Below the pieces are notes generated by a model, which ran no database searches, had not been told where the DNA came from, and worked only from the letters and a program-made list of their open reading frames with translations. A stretch of DNA of 64,000 nucleotides from Vibrio mediterranei (lineage in GTDB: Bacteria; Pseudomonadota; Gammaproteobacteria; Enterobacterales; Vibrionaceae). Positions 52,142-60,610 of the stretch are shown piece by piece; positions within the stretch are counted from its first letter, which is position 1; every line of letters starts with the position of its first letter. The position numbers were made by a program, and so were the translations under genes. The stretch spans positions 806,001 to 870,000 of the forward strand of contig NZ_FLLQ01000001.1 in assembly GCF_900088415.1 (NCBI RefSeq), given 5' to 3'.

Positions 52142-53128
52142 ATGATTCCTGTTGTTTATAGCAACTACGCCACCAGCATTTTGTCTCAGTTACGTCATCA
52201 CGATGTCGATGTACACAACTTTATTTCCTCTGCAGGATTGCCAACCGAGTTCGAACAAACTGAGCCAACGTTCCTCCCTCAGCAAGCGGTAATTCGCTTA
52301 GTTCAACTTAGCTATGAACAACTCGGGCCAAAAATAGGAACAGAGATCATGCGTGTTGCACTGCGCGAACATACCGTTCCTCAGTTACTCAATAATATCA
52401 GTTCGGACATTACACTAGAACATGCGTTGCTGCAGACCATACAAGCACTTCAAGTTCAGTTACCTCAAGCTAAGATTGAACTAAAACCTTATAGCAAGCA
52501 CTTATTGTTCTCTCGCTACAAAGAAAACAATACCGCGCACGCTACGTTCGTATGGTCTGAAGTATTTAGTCTTTGGGCAATGATTGAGACAGTACGAGCA
52601 CTAACAACTGCGGATTGGATGCCAAAGCAAGTTCACTTACAGTCACTATGTAGCGACGACATTACTGCATGCTTCCCAAAAACGATTCAATTTGTTCAAG
52701 CTCGCCCAACTTGCGGGCTCGTTATCGAACGATCATTTGTACAATCTTTGGTGAAAATAAATAAAGAGAGTAACGGTTTTAATGATGAGCCCGAAGAAAA
52801 CGAGAGCTTTCATTACAACGCTATCAGTCAAATATACAGTGCTCTGCGTCCGTACGTTTTGGAAGTTAAGTTTGATCTTGAACGTGCCGCACAAGTCATC
52901 AGTATTAGTAAGCGCACATTACAGCGTCGCCTTAAAGAGCATGGCATCACGTTTCGACAACTTCGAGATAACTTGATTTTAGATCTGGCGATGGAGCAAT
53001 TGCAGCGAGGTGAGGCAGTATCTCGCGTAGCGGTTAACGTAGGCTTTGCCAGCATATCGCAATTCTCACGCACCTTTAAACGAATGACAGGTATTGCTCC
53101 CTCACGTATTGCTATCCGCCCCTTATAA
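52142..53128 (+). CDS. AraC-family regulator with arabinose-binding-like N-terminal domain
   Basis: The 328-residue protein has an N-terminal OruR/ArgR-type AraC sensor domain (VVYSNYATSILSQLRHHDVD ... TEIMRVALREHTVPQLLNNI) and a C-terminal AraC DNA-binding domain with both helix-turn-helix units (FDLERAAQVISISKRTLQRR and VAVNVGFASISQFSRTFKRM, TGIAPS). A perfect AAAGGAG precedes the start. It lies convergent to the lysis cassette; whether it controls it is unknown. Confidence 0.92.
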   Translation: MIPVVYSNYATSILSQLRHHDVDVHNFISSAGLPTEFEQTEPTFLPQQAVIRLVQLSYEQLGPKIGTEIMRVALREHTVPQLLNNISSDITLEHALLQTIQALQVQLPQAKIELKPYSKHLLFSRYKENNTAHATFVWSEVFSLWAMIETVRALTTADWMPKQVHLQSLCSDDITACFPKTIQFVQARPTCGLVIERSFVQSLVKINKESNGFNDEPEENESFHYNAISQIYSALRPYVLEVKFDLERAAQVISISKRTLQRRLKEHGITFRQLRDNLILDLAMEQLQRGEAVSRVAVNVGFASISQFSRTFKRMTGIAPSRIAIRPL

Positions 53129-53143
53129 CCACCTGACGGTGTG

Positions 53144-53608
53144 TCAGTTTGAGTTGATTATCCACTTATAACGTCGAAGGTTAGCTTGGAAACGAACCAT
53201 ATCTAAACCCGCACACTCTGGTTTGTTTCCATCAAGCTCACTATGTTGAACAATTCTTATCTCTCCAAACTGTCTCTCTAGTTGATAGACAATCGACAAC
53301 GCTGCGTTCAACTGTTCATCGGTAAACACACCAGAGCGACCAATCAAGCATATCCCAACAGATTGAGCGTTGTGCCCTTTCACATGAGCACCTACTTCAA
53401 AAGGAGAGACCAAGGAATCGCTATTCAACGCTCGTCCAGTTTCGATGTGGCCGTTATAGCAAGGATGATAAGATTTGGCGCTCAGCCAACCATTCAAAAT
53501 CACGTAATGATATCCAATCCCTTGCCAGCCTCTCGCCAGATGCCATTTCGCAATGAGCGCAGCATTACCAAAATGAGAATCAGAACAATGCAACACTATG
53601 GTTACCAC
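53144..53608 (-). CDS. Phage-type N-acetylmuramoyl-L-alanine amidase (endolysin)
   Basis: The 154-residue protein resembles T7 lysozyme-like amidases, which cut the bond between N-acetylmuramate and L-alanine in peptidoglycan. Zinc ligands are visible: His7 in IVLHCSDSHFG, and the late His and Cys in VQHSELDGNKPECAG. The WHLARGWQGIGYHYVILNG core is typical. The start is GTG 53608 with GAAGGAG about eight bases ahead. There is no signal peptide, so release needs a holin, which is encoded directly upstream with a seven-base overlap. Confidence 0.9.
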   Translation of the reverse strand: MVTIVLHCSDSHFGNAALIAKWHLARGWQGIGYHYVILNGWLSAKSYHPCYNGHIETGRALNSDSLVSPFEVGAHVKGHNAQSVGICLIGRSGVFTDEQLNAALSIVYQLERQFGEIRIVQHSELDGNKPECAGLDMVRFQANLRRYKWIINSN

Positions 53609-54231
53609 GTAATTTGCTCCTTCACTCTCTGTTCAAGGGTTTTAGCGGAGTTGTCACTTTGTGCTTTTGAAGCACCGGTTACCAATCGCGTAACCGAATT
53701 AGAGATGCCGCGCTTTTCGGCACTTCTCCCTAATGCGTAGGCACCCGCTACTGTTCCCCACATATACAGAAATGCCGATAATATTGCCGTAGAGCTTTCA
53801 ATGACGGCCGAGCTCGCTTCAAGGTGGGAAAGTAACGCTACTCTCAACCCAAGCAGCTCTAGAAACACAAACAAAAGCCCCGCATAAATCACTGTTGGCC
53901 TTGCTCGCTTAGTGTAAAGATCGGATTGGTGAAGCTCGGCGACAATGACATCTTTCGAGGCACTGATTTCTCGTCGGTAGGTATCGTGGATTTGTTTTTC
54001 GCGCTCTGCGATTAGCTGTTCTAGTTGAACTTTAAAGCGCTGTTCATTATGTGCTAACTGTGAAGTAATCGCCGCCATTTGTGCTTTAAACTTTGTGCGA
54101 TTTTTCTGTGCTGAGACGCTGTCTCTTCTCTTTTCTTCATCCGTATAGAAGTAATCATCTACGGCAGATTCTACCTGCTCAACTATCGAAGCTGCATTAC
54201 CAGTCACAAATCCCCAGATCTGACTCCACAT
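53602..54231 (-). CDS. Holin of the 3TM type
   Basis: Start ATG 54231 (MWSQIWGFVTGNAAS) is placed nine bases after AAGGAG. The 209-residue protein has a long charged, helical N-terminal half (about 20-105) and two to three membrane segments (PTVIYAGLLFVFLELLG, AILSAFLYMWGTVAGAYALG), as in the GTA/phage 3TM holin family. It would form membrane lesions that let the amidase reach the wall. It overlaps the amidase gene by seven bases. No capsid, tail, integrase or regulator of phage type lies nearby. Confidence 0.82.
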   Translation of the reverse strand: MWSQIWGFVTGNAASIVEQVESAVDDYFYTDEEKRRDSVSAQKNRTKFKAQMAAITSQLAHNEQRFKVQLEQLIAEREKQIHDTYRREISASKDVIVAELHQSDLYTKRARPTVIYAGLLFVFLELLGLRVALLSHLEASSAVIESSTAILSAFLYMWGTVAGAYALGRSAEKRGISNSVTRLVTGASKAQSDNSAKTLEQRVKEQITW

Positions 54232-54402
54232 GTTCAAGTTCTCCTTATTCCTTTACACATCAAAACGTTGGGTAGCGAAATTATAATGACAACTAGAACA
54301 CTGACGTCGCGTGAAGTATGAGATTTTTCGACCGTATTCACGTGTGAGGATGAAATGTTACCTAGGACTAGGGACAATTAGTTGAGTAGCGCTGAAGAGT
54401 TA

Positions 54403-55233
54403 CTAACGTACTTCGCTTTCTAGGCTAACCACCAACTGTTTTGCATCGACAGTAAGATAAAGCAGCGGTTTCATCAGAGTCTCATCTGACGATGACAGAG
54501 TTTGCATTGTGACCTGACTAATATCTCCCGTTGCCATTTTGATTAAATACGCTTTGTCATTCACAAAACTACTTTGATCGATAGATTGGAACTGAACAAA
54601 AATGAAATCTCGATTGAAGTCCTCATACAGTTTTACACAAGATGCGGCATCAGACTGACATTGAGGAGGCAAGTCCGCCAATGGTAAGCGATATTCATCC
54701 GTTACATTTCGGAGGATATGAATGTATTCACTTCGTCCAACGGGCTCTCCATAAAAATGGCTGTCGTCATCGCATTTGATGCTGGCCAGTTCGCCCTTAG
54801 AATCGTGAGAAACGGTAAGCGATTTGTCTACGGTATGATGAGACAGCGTGTTTTCAGTTAATCCAGCAATTTCAAATCCTCTATGATTGAGCTCCATTAA
54901 GAGATAGGTTGCGTCGTTGCTTCCATAAAGCCCATCAGTATAAGTGTAGGTATAACGGCCATTTTGAGCTTGATACTCCGAAGCAGCTCCTCGTGAATAC
55001 CCTTCACTCAGTGTCTTCATTGTCCCTGGCTGGCGTTCCTTTATAGTCAACTCAATGTTGTTAGGTTTACCGTAACGATATGTCGTTAACCCTGTTTTAT
55101 CAGTACAGAAACTAACAACCTTATCGTTACGAAGCTCGCATCCCGCTAACCAATTTTCTTCTTGGTGACACAAGGTACTTGCTTGACTTAACACTGGCAC
55201 AAATGCAAGAAATGATATTAAACCAGATTTCAA
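54403..55233 (-). CDS. Hypothetical exported protein
   Basis: I do not recognise the family. Start TTG 55233 follows AAGGAAG at good spacing and gives a signal peptide (MKSGLISFLAFVPVLSQAS). The 276-residue protein has several cysteines in pairs (LCHQEENWLAGCELR, SFCTDKTG, IKCDDDSH, PQCQSDAASCVKL) suggesting disulfides, and otherwise beta-rich sequence. It is presumably periplasmic. It lies upstream of the holin gene on the same strand, separated by about 170 bases. Confidence 0.7.
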   Translation of the reverse strand: MKSGLISFLAFVPVLSQASTLCHQEENWLAGCELRNDKVVSFCTDKTGLTTYRYGKPNNIELTIKERQPGTMKTLSEGYSRGAASEYQAQNGRYTYTYTDGLYGSNDATYLLMELNHRGFEIAGLTENTLSHHTVDKSLTVSHDSKGELASIKCDDDSHFYGEPVGRSEYIHILRNVTDEYRLPLADLPPQCQSDAASCVKLYEDFNRDFIFVQFQSIDQSSFVNDKAYLIKMATGDISQVTMQTLSSSDETLMKPLLYLTVDAKQLVVSLESEVR

Positions 55234-55474
55234 TCTATCTTCCTTTTTAAACTTCGTCCTTTCGTGGCGAGTCTAACATAGCTAATCGAGCGAACTAAAT
55301 GCCTACGTTAGGGAACGTTAACCACTCTCATCTGATGATTAAATGCGGTTACTACAATTTGAGAATACGAGATCATGAACACGACAAACGCTGTCCTCCT
55401 TGTGGCACAATAACGCCCTCATGCTTGAAACCATAGCGCCTCTCCTAAACTATCATTCTCAGCAGGAAAATCGG

Positions 55475-55687
55475 ATGAACAAAGAGATGAAACTACTCGT
55501 GGTGGCAATAGTGATTGCTTTACTGAACATCATTTCCCACTTGTTACTTTCAAAATACTTCACCGACTTCCCTTGGCTAGAAATCTCCTTGGCGTCCATT
55601 CCTTTTATTATGATGCTTTTGTGTGTGTTCGCAGTTCGCTACGCAGCTAACGCCTTGAAGGAAAAACAGTCAACAGAAGATCGCTAG
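55475..55687 (+). CDS. Small membrane protein, 70 residues
   Basis: Start ATG 55475 (MNKEMKLLVVAIVIALLNII) follows AGGAAAAT. Two membrane helices are visible (LLVVAIVIALLNIISHLLL and SLASIPFIMMLLCVFAV), ending in a charged tail KEKQSTEDR. Family and function not recognised. An upstream in-frame extension to 55400 is possible but lacks a ribosome site. Confidence 0.65.
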   Translation: MNKEMKLLVVAIVIALLNIISHLLLSKYFTDFPWLEISLASIPFIMMLLCVFAVRYAANALKEKQSTEDR

Positions 55688-55844
55688 AGGATCTAAGGCG
55701 GCATTTAATGGTTGCCTTTAAGTCCTTATGTTGCCCAAAACCTTAACTAATATGGTGACTAGCCTAATACAAATATTTATATTGAAAAATCTAGGGTGTA
55801 TACTTAGCTAAGTGAAATTAAAAAGTTTGTACACTGGAAACTAA

Positions 55845-56330
55845 ATGTTAATAAAAAAAATGGACGCACCATTAGATATGCAAATAGGTGCGAGATTTGA
55901 AACTAAAAAGCATGGTTATGTTACTGTTGTGGAATACTACAATACACATACCGTCATTGTTGCGTTTGAAAACACCGGTAATATACGTTCAATTACAGCC
56001 GCTAAGCTTCGAAGTGGTCAACTTACCGACCGCTCTGTTCCAGTTCAATCATCAATGGTTGGTGAAACTATTCAATCACCCAACCATGGTTTGTTAACTA
56101 TTATTCAAGTTGAGTCAGATAACATTGTCGTATTGGAAAATGAACTCGGTGATGAAGTTCGCATGCTTTTACCTGCGGTACAGAAATTGAGAGATAAAGC
56201 CGAAGATACAGTCGAAGATTCCGATAAACCGCAGCTACCAACCTCATTAAGTGCTCTTACAAAAAGAAATAAAAAGACCAAGGACGTTAATAAGCTCCTT
56301 AAGAAAATGCTCACTGATTATGGTAAGTAA
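55845..56330 (+). CDS. Hypothetical protein with duplicated SH3-like domain (phage-endonuclease-type)
   Basis: The 161-residue protein contains two copies of a 45-residue beta domain: GARFETKKHGYVTVVEYYNT onward (15-60) and GETIQSPNHGLLTIIQVESD onward (73-115). The pattern G-x-x-F-x-x-x-x-H/Y-G-x-x-x-V-x-x-Y ... V-x-F-x-x-T-G recalls the small domain repeated in phage HNH endonucleases and some phage DNA-binding proteins, but no HNH or other nuclease motif is present. The tail is basic (KRNKKTKDVNKLLKKML). It may bind nucleic acid. No ribosome site is obvious and the region is AT-rich. Confidence 0.6.
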   Translation: MLIKKMDAPLDMQIGARFETKKHGYVTVVEYYNTHTVIVAFENTGNIRSITAAKLRSGQLTDRSVPVQSSMVGETIQSPNHGLLTIIQVESDNIVVLENELGDEVRMLLPAVQKLRDKAEDTVEDSDKPQLPTSLSALTKRNKKTKDVNKLLKKMLTDYGK

Positions 56331-56490
56331 TGACATCGTCCCCTACCAATTATAAACAAGTGAAAATCTATTCATATACACAGATCACATTATTTCTCTT
56401 GTGATGTTTCATCGCTACCATCCTATTAAATCCACAAATAACCCTTAAGTATTAGCGCTCAAGTTTTAATCGATATTACTCCGCCAATAC

Positions 56491-56506
56491 TGTGATCCAG
56501 ATCATA
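56491..56506. promoter_or_regulatory. CRP-type binding site before the ascorbate-type PTS operon
   Basis: TGTGATCCAGATCATA matches the CRP consensus TGTGA-N6-TCACA closely. A TATGAT -10 element lies at 56559-56564, placing the site about 72 bases upstream of the probable transcription start, a class I activator position. A second, weaker TGTGA half-site is at 56522. Confidence 0.65.
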
Positions 56507-56626
56507 AGGTCAACTTGATTTTGTGATTTGGATCCATGGCAACCCTCCTGTTTTTCGTTATGATGCACTCAATCCAATAGAGAGGTGAACGGCCTCCTTC
56601 TCAATAACTCTACAGAGAATGACGAT

Positions 56627-56896
56627 ATGAAAAAGATAATGGTTGTATGCGGAAACGGTCTTGGTACTTCATTAATGATGGAAATGGCAGTTAAAGAAGT
56701 AGCAGGGAAAATTGGTCTAGATGCAGAAGTTGATCATGAAGATCTATCATCAGCAGCATCAAGCAATGCTGATATTTGGGTAGCAGCTACTGATGTTGCA
56801 ACGCAATTAGCAGACGCTGGTAAAGAGAATATTGTTAGCCTAGCGAATATTTTTGACAAAGCTTCAATTGAAGAGCAATTAAAAAAATTCATCTAA
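56627..56896 (+). CDS. PTS IIB component, ascorbate/galactitol (lactose-like) type
   Basis: The 89-residue protein starts MKKIMVVCGNGLGTSLMMEM; Cys8 in the CGNGLGTS loop takes the phosphate from IIA and gives it to the substrate. This is the UlaB/SgaB type. ATG 56627 is used because the upstream extension to 56585 lacks support. It is the first of three genes for a complete permease and is followed twelve bases later by IIC. Confidence 0.9.
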   Translation: MKKIMVVCGNGLGTSLMMEMAVKEVAGKIGLDAEVDHEDLSSAASSNADIWVAATDVATQLADAGKENIVSLANIFDKASIEEQLKKFI

Positions 56897-56908
56897 GGAA
56901 AAAGTATA

Positions 56909-58165
56909 ATGGCTAACTTCTTCGAGTTTATGCTGGGCTTATTAAAAGAGCCCGCAATCATGGTTGGTTTAATAGCTTTCATTGGCCTTGTTGCACAGAA
57001 AGCTGATGTTTCAACTATTCTAAAAGGCACTATTAAAACCGTAATGGGTTTCCTAATTTTAGGTTTTGGTGCTGGCGCTTTAGTTGGCGCACTAAATAAT
57101 TTCTCCACTGTATTTACAGAAGCATTTGGCGTAAGTGGTGTTATTCCAAATAACGAAGCAATTGTTGCTCTAGCACAAGAAGCATTCGGTTATGAAATGG
57201 CACTAATTATGTTCTTCGCATTTATCGTTAATATTCTTTTGGCTCGTTTCACACCGCTAAAATATATTTTCCTAACTGGTCACCACACTATGTTTATGTC
57301 TATGCTAGTTGCAGTTATTCTGTCAACAGCAGGTATTACAGGTGCGACTCTAGTTGCGATGGGTGCAATAATTGTTGGTTCTCTAATGGTCATTATGCCT
57401 GCTCTAGCTCAGAAATATACTGAGAAAGTTATGGGTACCGATCAATTAGCAATGGGTCACTTCTCAACACTGTCTTACATCGTTGCTGGCTTCATCGGTA
57501 GCAAATTTGGTAACCCAGAAAAATCAACTGAGCACATTAATGTTCCAAAGAGCCTTATGTTCTTGCGTGATACGCCTGTCGCTGTTGCAACAACTATGGC
57601 TGTGTTCTTTATGATTGCATCTATCTTTGCAGGCGGTGAGTTTGTAGAAGGTGTTTCAGGTGGTCAAAACTGGGTAGTATTCACCTTCATGCAATCTCTG
57701 ACTTTCGCTGGTGGCGTGTACATCGTACTGCAAGGCGTGAAGATGCTGATTGCTGAAATTGTACCGGCATTTAAGGGTATCTCAGACAAACTTGTACCAG
57801 GTGCAAAACCAGCACTAGACTGTCCTATGGTATTCCCAGTTGCTCCTAACGCTGTACTGATTGGTTTCCTATCTTCATTCTCAGCAGGTCTTGTAGCAAT
57901 GGGTATCCAAGGCATGTTTGACTGGACCATTATCGTAGCAGGTGTTGTTCCTCACTTCTTCGTAGGTGGTGCGGCAGGTGTTTATGGTAACGCAACAGGT
58001 GGTCTTCGCGGCGCAGTTCTAGGTGCATTCACTCAAGGTCTATGTATCTCGTTCCTACCAATGTTACTACTACCAGTACTAGGTGGCCTAGGTCTTGAAG
58101 CAACGACGTTCGCTGACTTCGACTTCGGTGTAGTTGGTCTGATTCTAGGTTGGATTGTATCATGA
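56909..58165 (+). CDS. PTS IIC component of the UlaA (ascorbate) type
   Basis: A 418-residue membrane protein of the UlaA/SgaT family, with about eleven helices (KEPAIMVGLIAFIGLVAQKA, LTGHHTMFMSMLVAVILSTA, FPVAPNAVLIGFLSSFSAGL and GGAAGVYGNATGGLRGAVLG). These transport L-ascorbate or related vitamin-like or sugar substrates with phosphorylation. Its end overlaps the IIA start by four bases (ATGA). The catabolic ula enzymes are absent here, so the substrate is open. Confidence 0.9.
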   Translation: MANFFEFMLGLLKEPAIMVGLIAFIGLVAQKADVSTILKGTIKTVMGFLILGFGAGALVGALNNFSTVFTEAFGVSGVIPNNEAIVALAQEAFGYEMALIMFFAFIVNILLARFTPLKYIFLTGHHTMFMSMLVAVILSTAGITGATLVAMGAIIVGSLMVIMPALAQKYTEKVMGTDQLAMGHFSTLSYIVAGFIGSKFGNPEKSTEHINVPKSLMFLRDTPVAVATTMAVFFMIASIFAGGEFVEGVSGGQNWVVFTFMQSLTFAGGVYIVLQGVKMLIAEIVPAFKGISDKLVPGAKPALDCPMVFPVAPNAVLIGFLSSFSAGLVAMGIQGMFDWTIIVAGVVPHFFVGGAAGVYGNATGGLRGAVLGAFTQGLCISFLPMLLLPVLGGLGLEATTFADFDFGVVGLILGWIVS

Positions 58166-58611
58166 GCATCATGAATCTAATTGGAGATAACGGCATCGTT
58201 ATCTCTCACGAAACGAACTTAAGCGTAGACGCAGCGTTAGACATCACATGTTCAAAGCTGATTGAACAAGGTAAGGTCGAGCCAAGTTATTTGGAAGCAA
58301 TTAAGGTTAAGCACAAAGAAATTGGTGCTTACTATGTACTAGCTCCAAAAATCGCCATGCCACATGCTCGTCCAGAAGACGGCGTGAATGAGCAAGCGCT
58401 TCAAATCACGGTATTTAAGAATGGTGTTGACTTAGAATCAGAAGATAACGGCGACGTCTACTTCTCGGTCACATTGGCAGCGATGGACTCTGATAGCCAT
58501 ATCCAAACTATCATGGCGTTGGCAGAACTGTTCCAAAACGATGAAGACGTGGACGCCATCATCGCCGCGGATAATGAAGCCGCTATCGTGGAAATTCTTA
58601 AAAAGTACTAA
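58162..58611 (+). CDS. PTS IIA component, ascorbate/mannitol-fructose type
   Basis: The 149-residue IIA protein accepts phosphate from HPr on His68 in KIAMPHARPEDGV. SYLEAIKVKHKEIGAYYVLA is typical of the UlaC-type IIA. The start ATG 58162 overlaps the IIC stop; an ATG nine bases later is an alternative. It completes an IIB-IIC-IIA permease followed by a strong terminator. Confidence 0.9.
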   Translation: MSIMNLIGDNGIVISHETNLSVDAALDITCSKLIEQGKVEPSYLEAIKVKHKEIGAYYVLAPKIAMPHARPEDGVNEQALQITVFKNGVDLESEDNGDVYFSVTLAAMDSDSHIQTIMALAELFQNDEDVDAIIAADNEAAIVEILKKY

Positions 58612-58662
58612 GGGTTTAAAAGTTGCGTTAAGCATGCTTTTAAATTTAAAGTAGCTAGATTG

Positions 58663-58691
58663 AAAAGACCTATTCATATAGGTCTTTTTTT
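58663..58691 (+). terminator. Intrinsic terminator of the ascorbate-type PTS operon
   Basis: AAAAGACCTAT and ATAGGTCTTTT pair over eleven bases with a four-base loop, followed by more T. Confidence 0.92.
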
Positions 58692-58900
58692 GTACATTCA
58701 GTTCTAGTTCTAGAGTGAAGATTGTCAGCAATATGAGTCCTCATAAAACTCGTCGTTATTCCCCTTTCCCAATCGAATAAGAGTTTTTTAAAATTGTCGT
58801 TGACCTGTCTATAACTTCACACTTTATAGTGACGACATCACATAAGCTAAGAACAGCGGCTTGATGCTTAAACAAGCGTGGCCAAATAGCAGGTAATTGC

Positions 58901-59413
58901 ATGAAAATCAGAACAGAAACTCACGAAGATATTAAACAGATCCACTCAATAACATATCAAGCATTTGAGAACCACCCACATCACGAACCAGGTGCGAAAC
59001 CAACAGAACATCTCATTGTTGACGGACTTCGTCGTGACAACGCACTTACTGTTTCTCTTGTGTGCGAAGCCAATAACGAGGTTATCGGTCATATTGCGTT
59101 TTCACCAATCCTAATAGATGGTGAAGCTTCAACTTGGGTTGGATTGGGTCCTGTATCTGTCATTCCAGAGCATCAAGGCAAGGGCATAGGCGGAGCGCTG
59201 ATTCGAGAAGGGGAAGCTCAAATCAAACAACTCGGTTATCAAGGCATTGTGTTACTTGGAGACCCAAGTTATTACGGACGCTTTGGTTTCGAATCTCATC
59301 CAAACCTAACGTTTGCAGATGTCCCAGCAGAATACTTCTTGGTGAAAGGATTTGAGAATACTATCCCTAAAGGTGAAGTAAGCTATCACAAGGCGTTCTT
59401 TGAAACGGCATAA
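58901..59413 (+). CDS. GNAT-family acetyltransferase (YhbS-like)
   Basis: A 170-residue acetyltransferase: MKIRTETHEDIKQIHSITYQ, the acetyl-CoA loop VIPEHQGKGIGGALI, and GDPSYYGRFGFESHPNL, the Y-Y-x-R-F-G-F signature of the YhbS branch. Substrate unknown. It is monocistronic with a strong terminator. Confidence 0.9.
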   Translation: MKIRTETHEDIKQIHSITYQAFENHPHHEPGAKPTEHLIVDGLRRDNALTVSLVCEANNEVIGHIAFSPILIDGEASTWVGLGPVSVIPEHQGKGIGGALIREGEAQIKQLGYQGIVLLGDPSYYGRFGFESHPNLTFADVPAEYFLVKGFENTIPKGEVSYHKAFFETA

Positions 59414-59430
59414 GGCATAACAAACAGATA

Positions 59431-59462
59431 AACCTCTCTGCATATCACAATGCAGAGAGGTT
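59431..59462. terminator. Bidirectional hairpin between GNAT and znuA
   Basis: AACCTCTCTGCAT and ATGCAGAGAGGTT form a perfect thirteen-base stem with a six-base loop between convergent genes. Confidence 0.85.
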
Positions 59463-59478
59463 ATTCACTATTGTGAGT

Positions 59479-60462
59479 TTACTGTTGGCACTGTTGAAGG
59501 CTACCTAGCATCGCCAGCAACAGCTGACTATATTGGTCTTTACCTACTGCGATATCAGCACCGATAGGATCCATCACACCGATGGTAGTAACAGTAGAGT
59601 TTTCAAACACTGAATTTACCAGTTGCGGATTAAACTGAGGTTCCGTAAACACACAAGTCACTCCGAGCTCTTTTACCGTGTTGCGAATTTGAGTAATACG
59701 CGCAGGACTTGGCTTCGACGCGTCCGATACTGATATTGCTCCTGACGCTAACACTCCAAAACGTTGTTCGAAATACTGATAGGCATCGTGGAAAACAATG
59801 AATTTAATACCGCCCAGATTCTGGGTTTGCTGTTTTATCTCAGAAGTCAGTTGTTGTAAGCGAGAAATCGTCGCTTTTGCGTTCTGCTGATAAATCGATG
59901 CATGCTCACTATCAGCTTCAGAGAGTGTTTTAGCGATGACTTTAACCCAAACCTCGGCATTTTGAGGATCTAACCATACGTGTGGGTCATGGCCTTCATG
60001 ATGGTGCTCATGATGCTCTTCTTGGTGTTTATCATGGTGGTCAGCATCGTGATGTTCATGTTCATCATGATGAGCCTCATCTCCATGGTGTTCATGCGCC
60101 TCAAATGTGGCACCCTCACGGAAGTCATACAAGGTTGTGCCATCCACTTCCATCATCTCAACTTTCTTTGCTGATCCCGCTAAGCTGGATAGTGGTTTTT
60201 CGAGCCATGGGGTCAACCCCTCGCCAACCCAAAATACAACGTTCGCTTCTGAGAGAGCTTTAGCCTCTGATGGACGCAAATGGTATTCATGTGGTGATGA
60301 CTCTGGACGAATCAATAAGTCAGGCTCACCAACGCCATCCATCACCTGAGACACTAACGAATGCAATGGAGCAATATCCACTGCCACATTAGGTACCTTA
60401 GCGTAAGCGTTTGAAGCTACGACCAAACCAACCACCATGCCTGATAAGGCTTTTTTAAACAT
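59479..60462 (-). CDS. znuA: Zinc ABC transporter, periplasmic zinc-binding protein
   Basis: A 327-residue precursor with signal peptide MFKKALSGMVVGLVVASNAY (cleaved after AYA). Zinc ligands include His in APLHSLVSQV, SSPHEYHLRP and VFHDAYQYFEQ regions; a very His/Asp/Glu-rich loop (about residues 122-162, HEHHGDEAHHDEHEHHD-like) is the hallmark of ZnuA over manganese-binding relatives. It delivers zinc to ZnuBC. It is divergent from znuC across a Zur-type palindrome. Confidence 0.96.
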   Translation of the reverse strand: MFKKALSGMVVGLVVASNAYAKVPNVAVDIAPLHSLVSQVMDGVGEPDLLIRPESSPHEYHLRPSEAKALSEANVVFWVGEGLTPWLEKPLSSLAGSAKKVEMMEVDGTTLYDFREGATFEAHEHHGDEAHHDEHEHHDADHHDKHQEEHHEHHHEGHDPHVWLDPQNAEVWVKVIAKTLSEADSEHASIYQQNAKATISRLQQLTSEIKQQTQNLGGIKFIVFHDAYQYFEQRFGVLASGAISVSDASKPSPARITQIRNTVKELGVTCVFTEPQFNPQLVNSVFENSTVTTIGVMDPIGADIAVGKDQYSQLLLAMLGSLQQCQQ

Positions 60463-60508
60463 TTTCTTCTCCCTGTTTTTTTAAGATATAAGATTGGCAA
60501 CTACAATT

Positions 60509-60526
60509 GTTATGTTATAACATAAC
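60509..60526. promoter_or_regulatory. Zur box between znuA and znuC
   Basis: GTTATGTTATAACATAAC is a perfect 18-base palindrome matching the core TGTTATAxxATAACA-like Zur site. It is centred in the divergent promoter region, so zinc-loaded Zur would repress both directions. Confidence 0.88.
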
Positions 60527-60610
60527 TTTTATTCCAGACGTCTTGCAAGCATCTTTTCTCTATGCACAGGTTTGCAAATCGTCGTTACTTAGTAAGTTGA
60601 GAGAAGGTGA

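Noticed and set aside
53144..56330. Prophage
   Set aside because: Only a lysis pair and one phage-like small protein are present; no integrase, structural genes, repressor or attachment repeats were found.
59980..60349. Met/Val- and His-rich plus-strand ORFs within znuA
   Set aside because: They arise from the repetitive His codons of the ZnuA metal loop read on the other strand.
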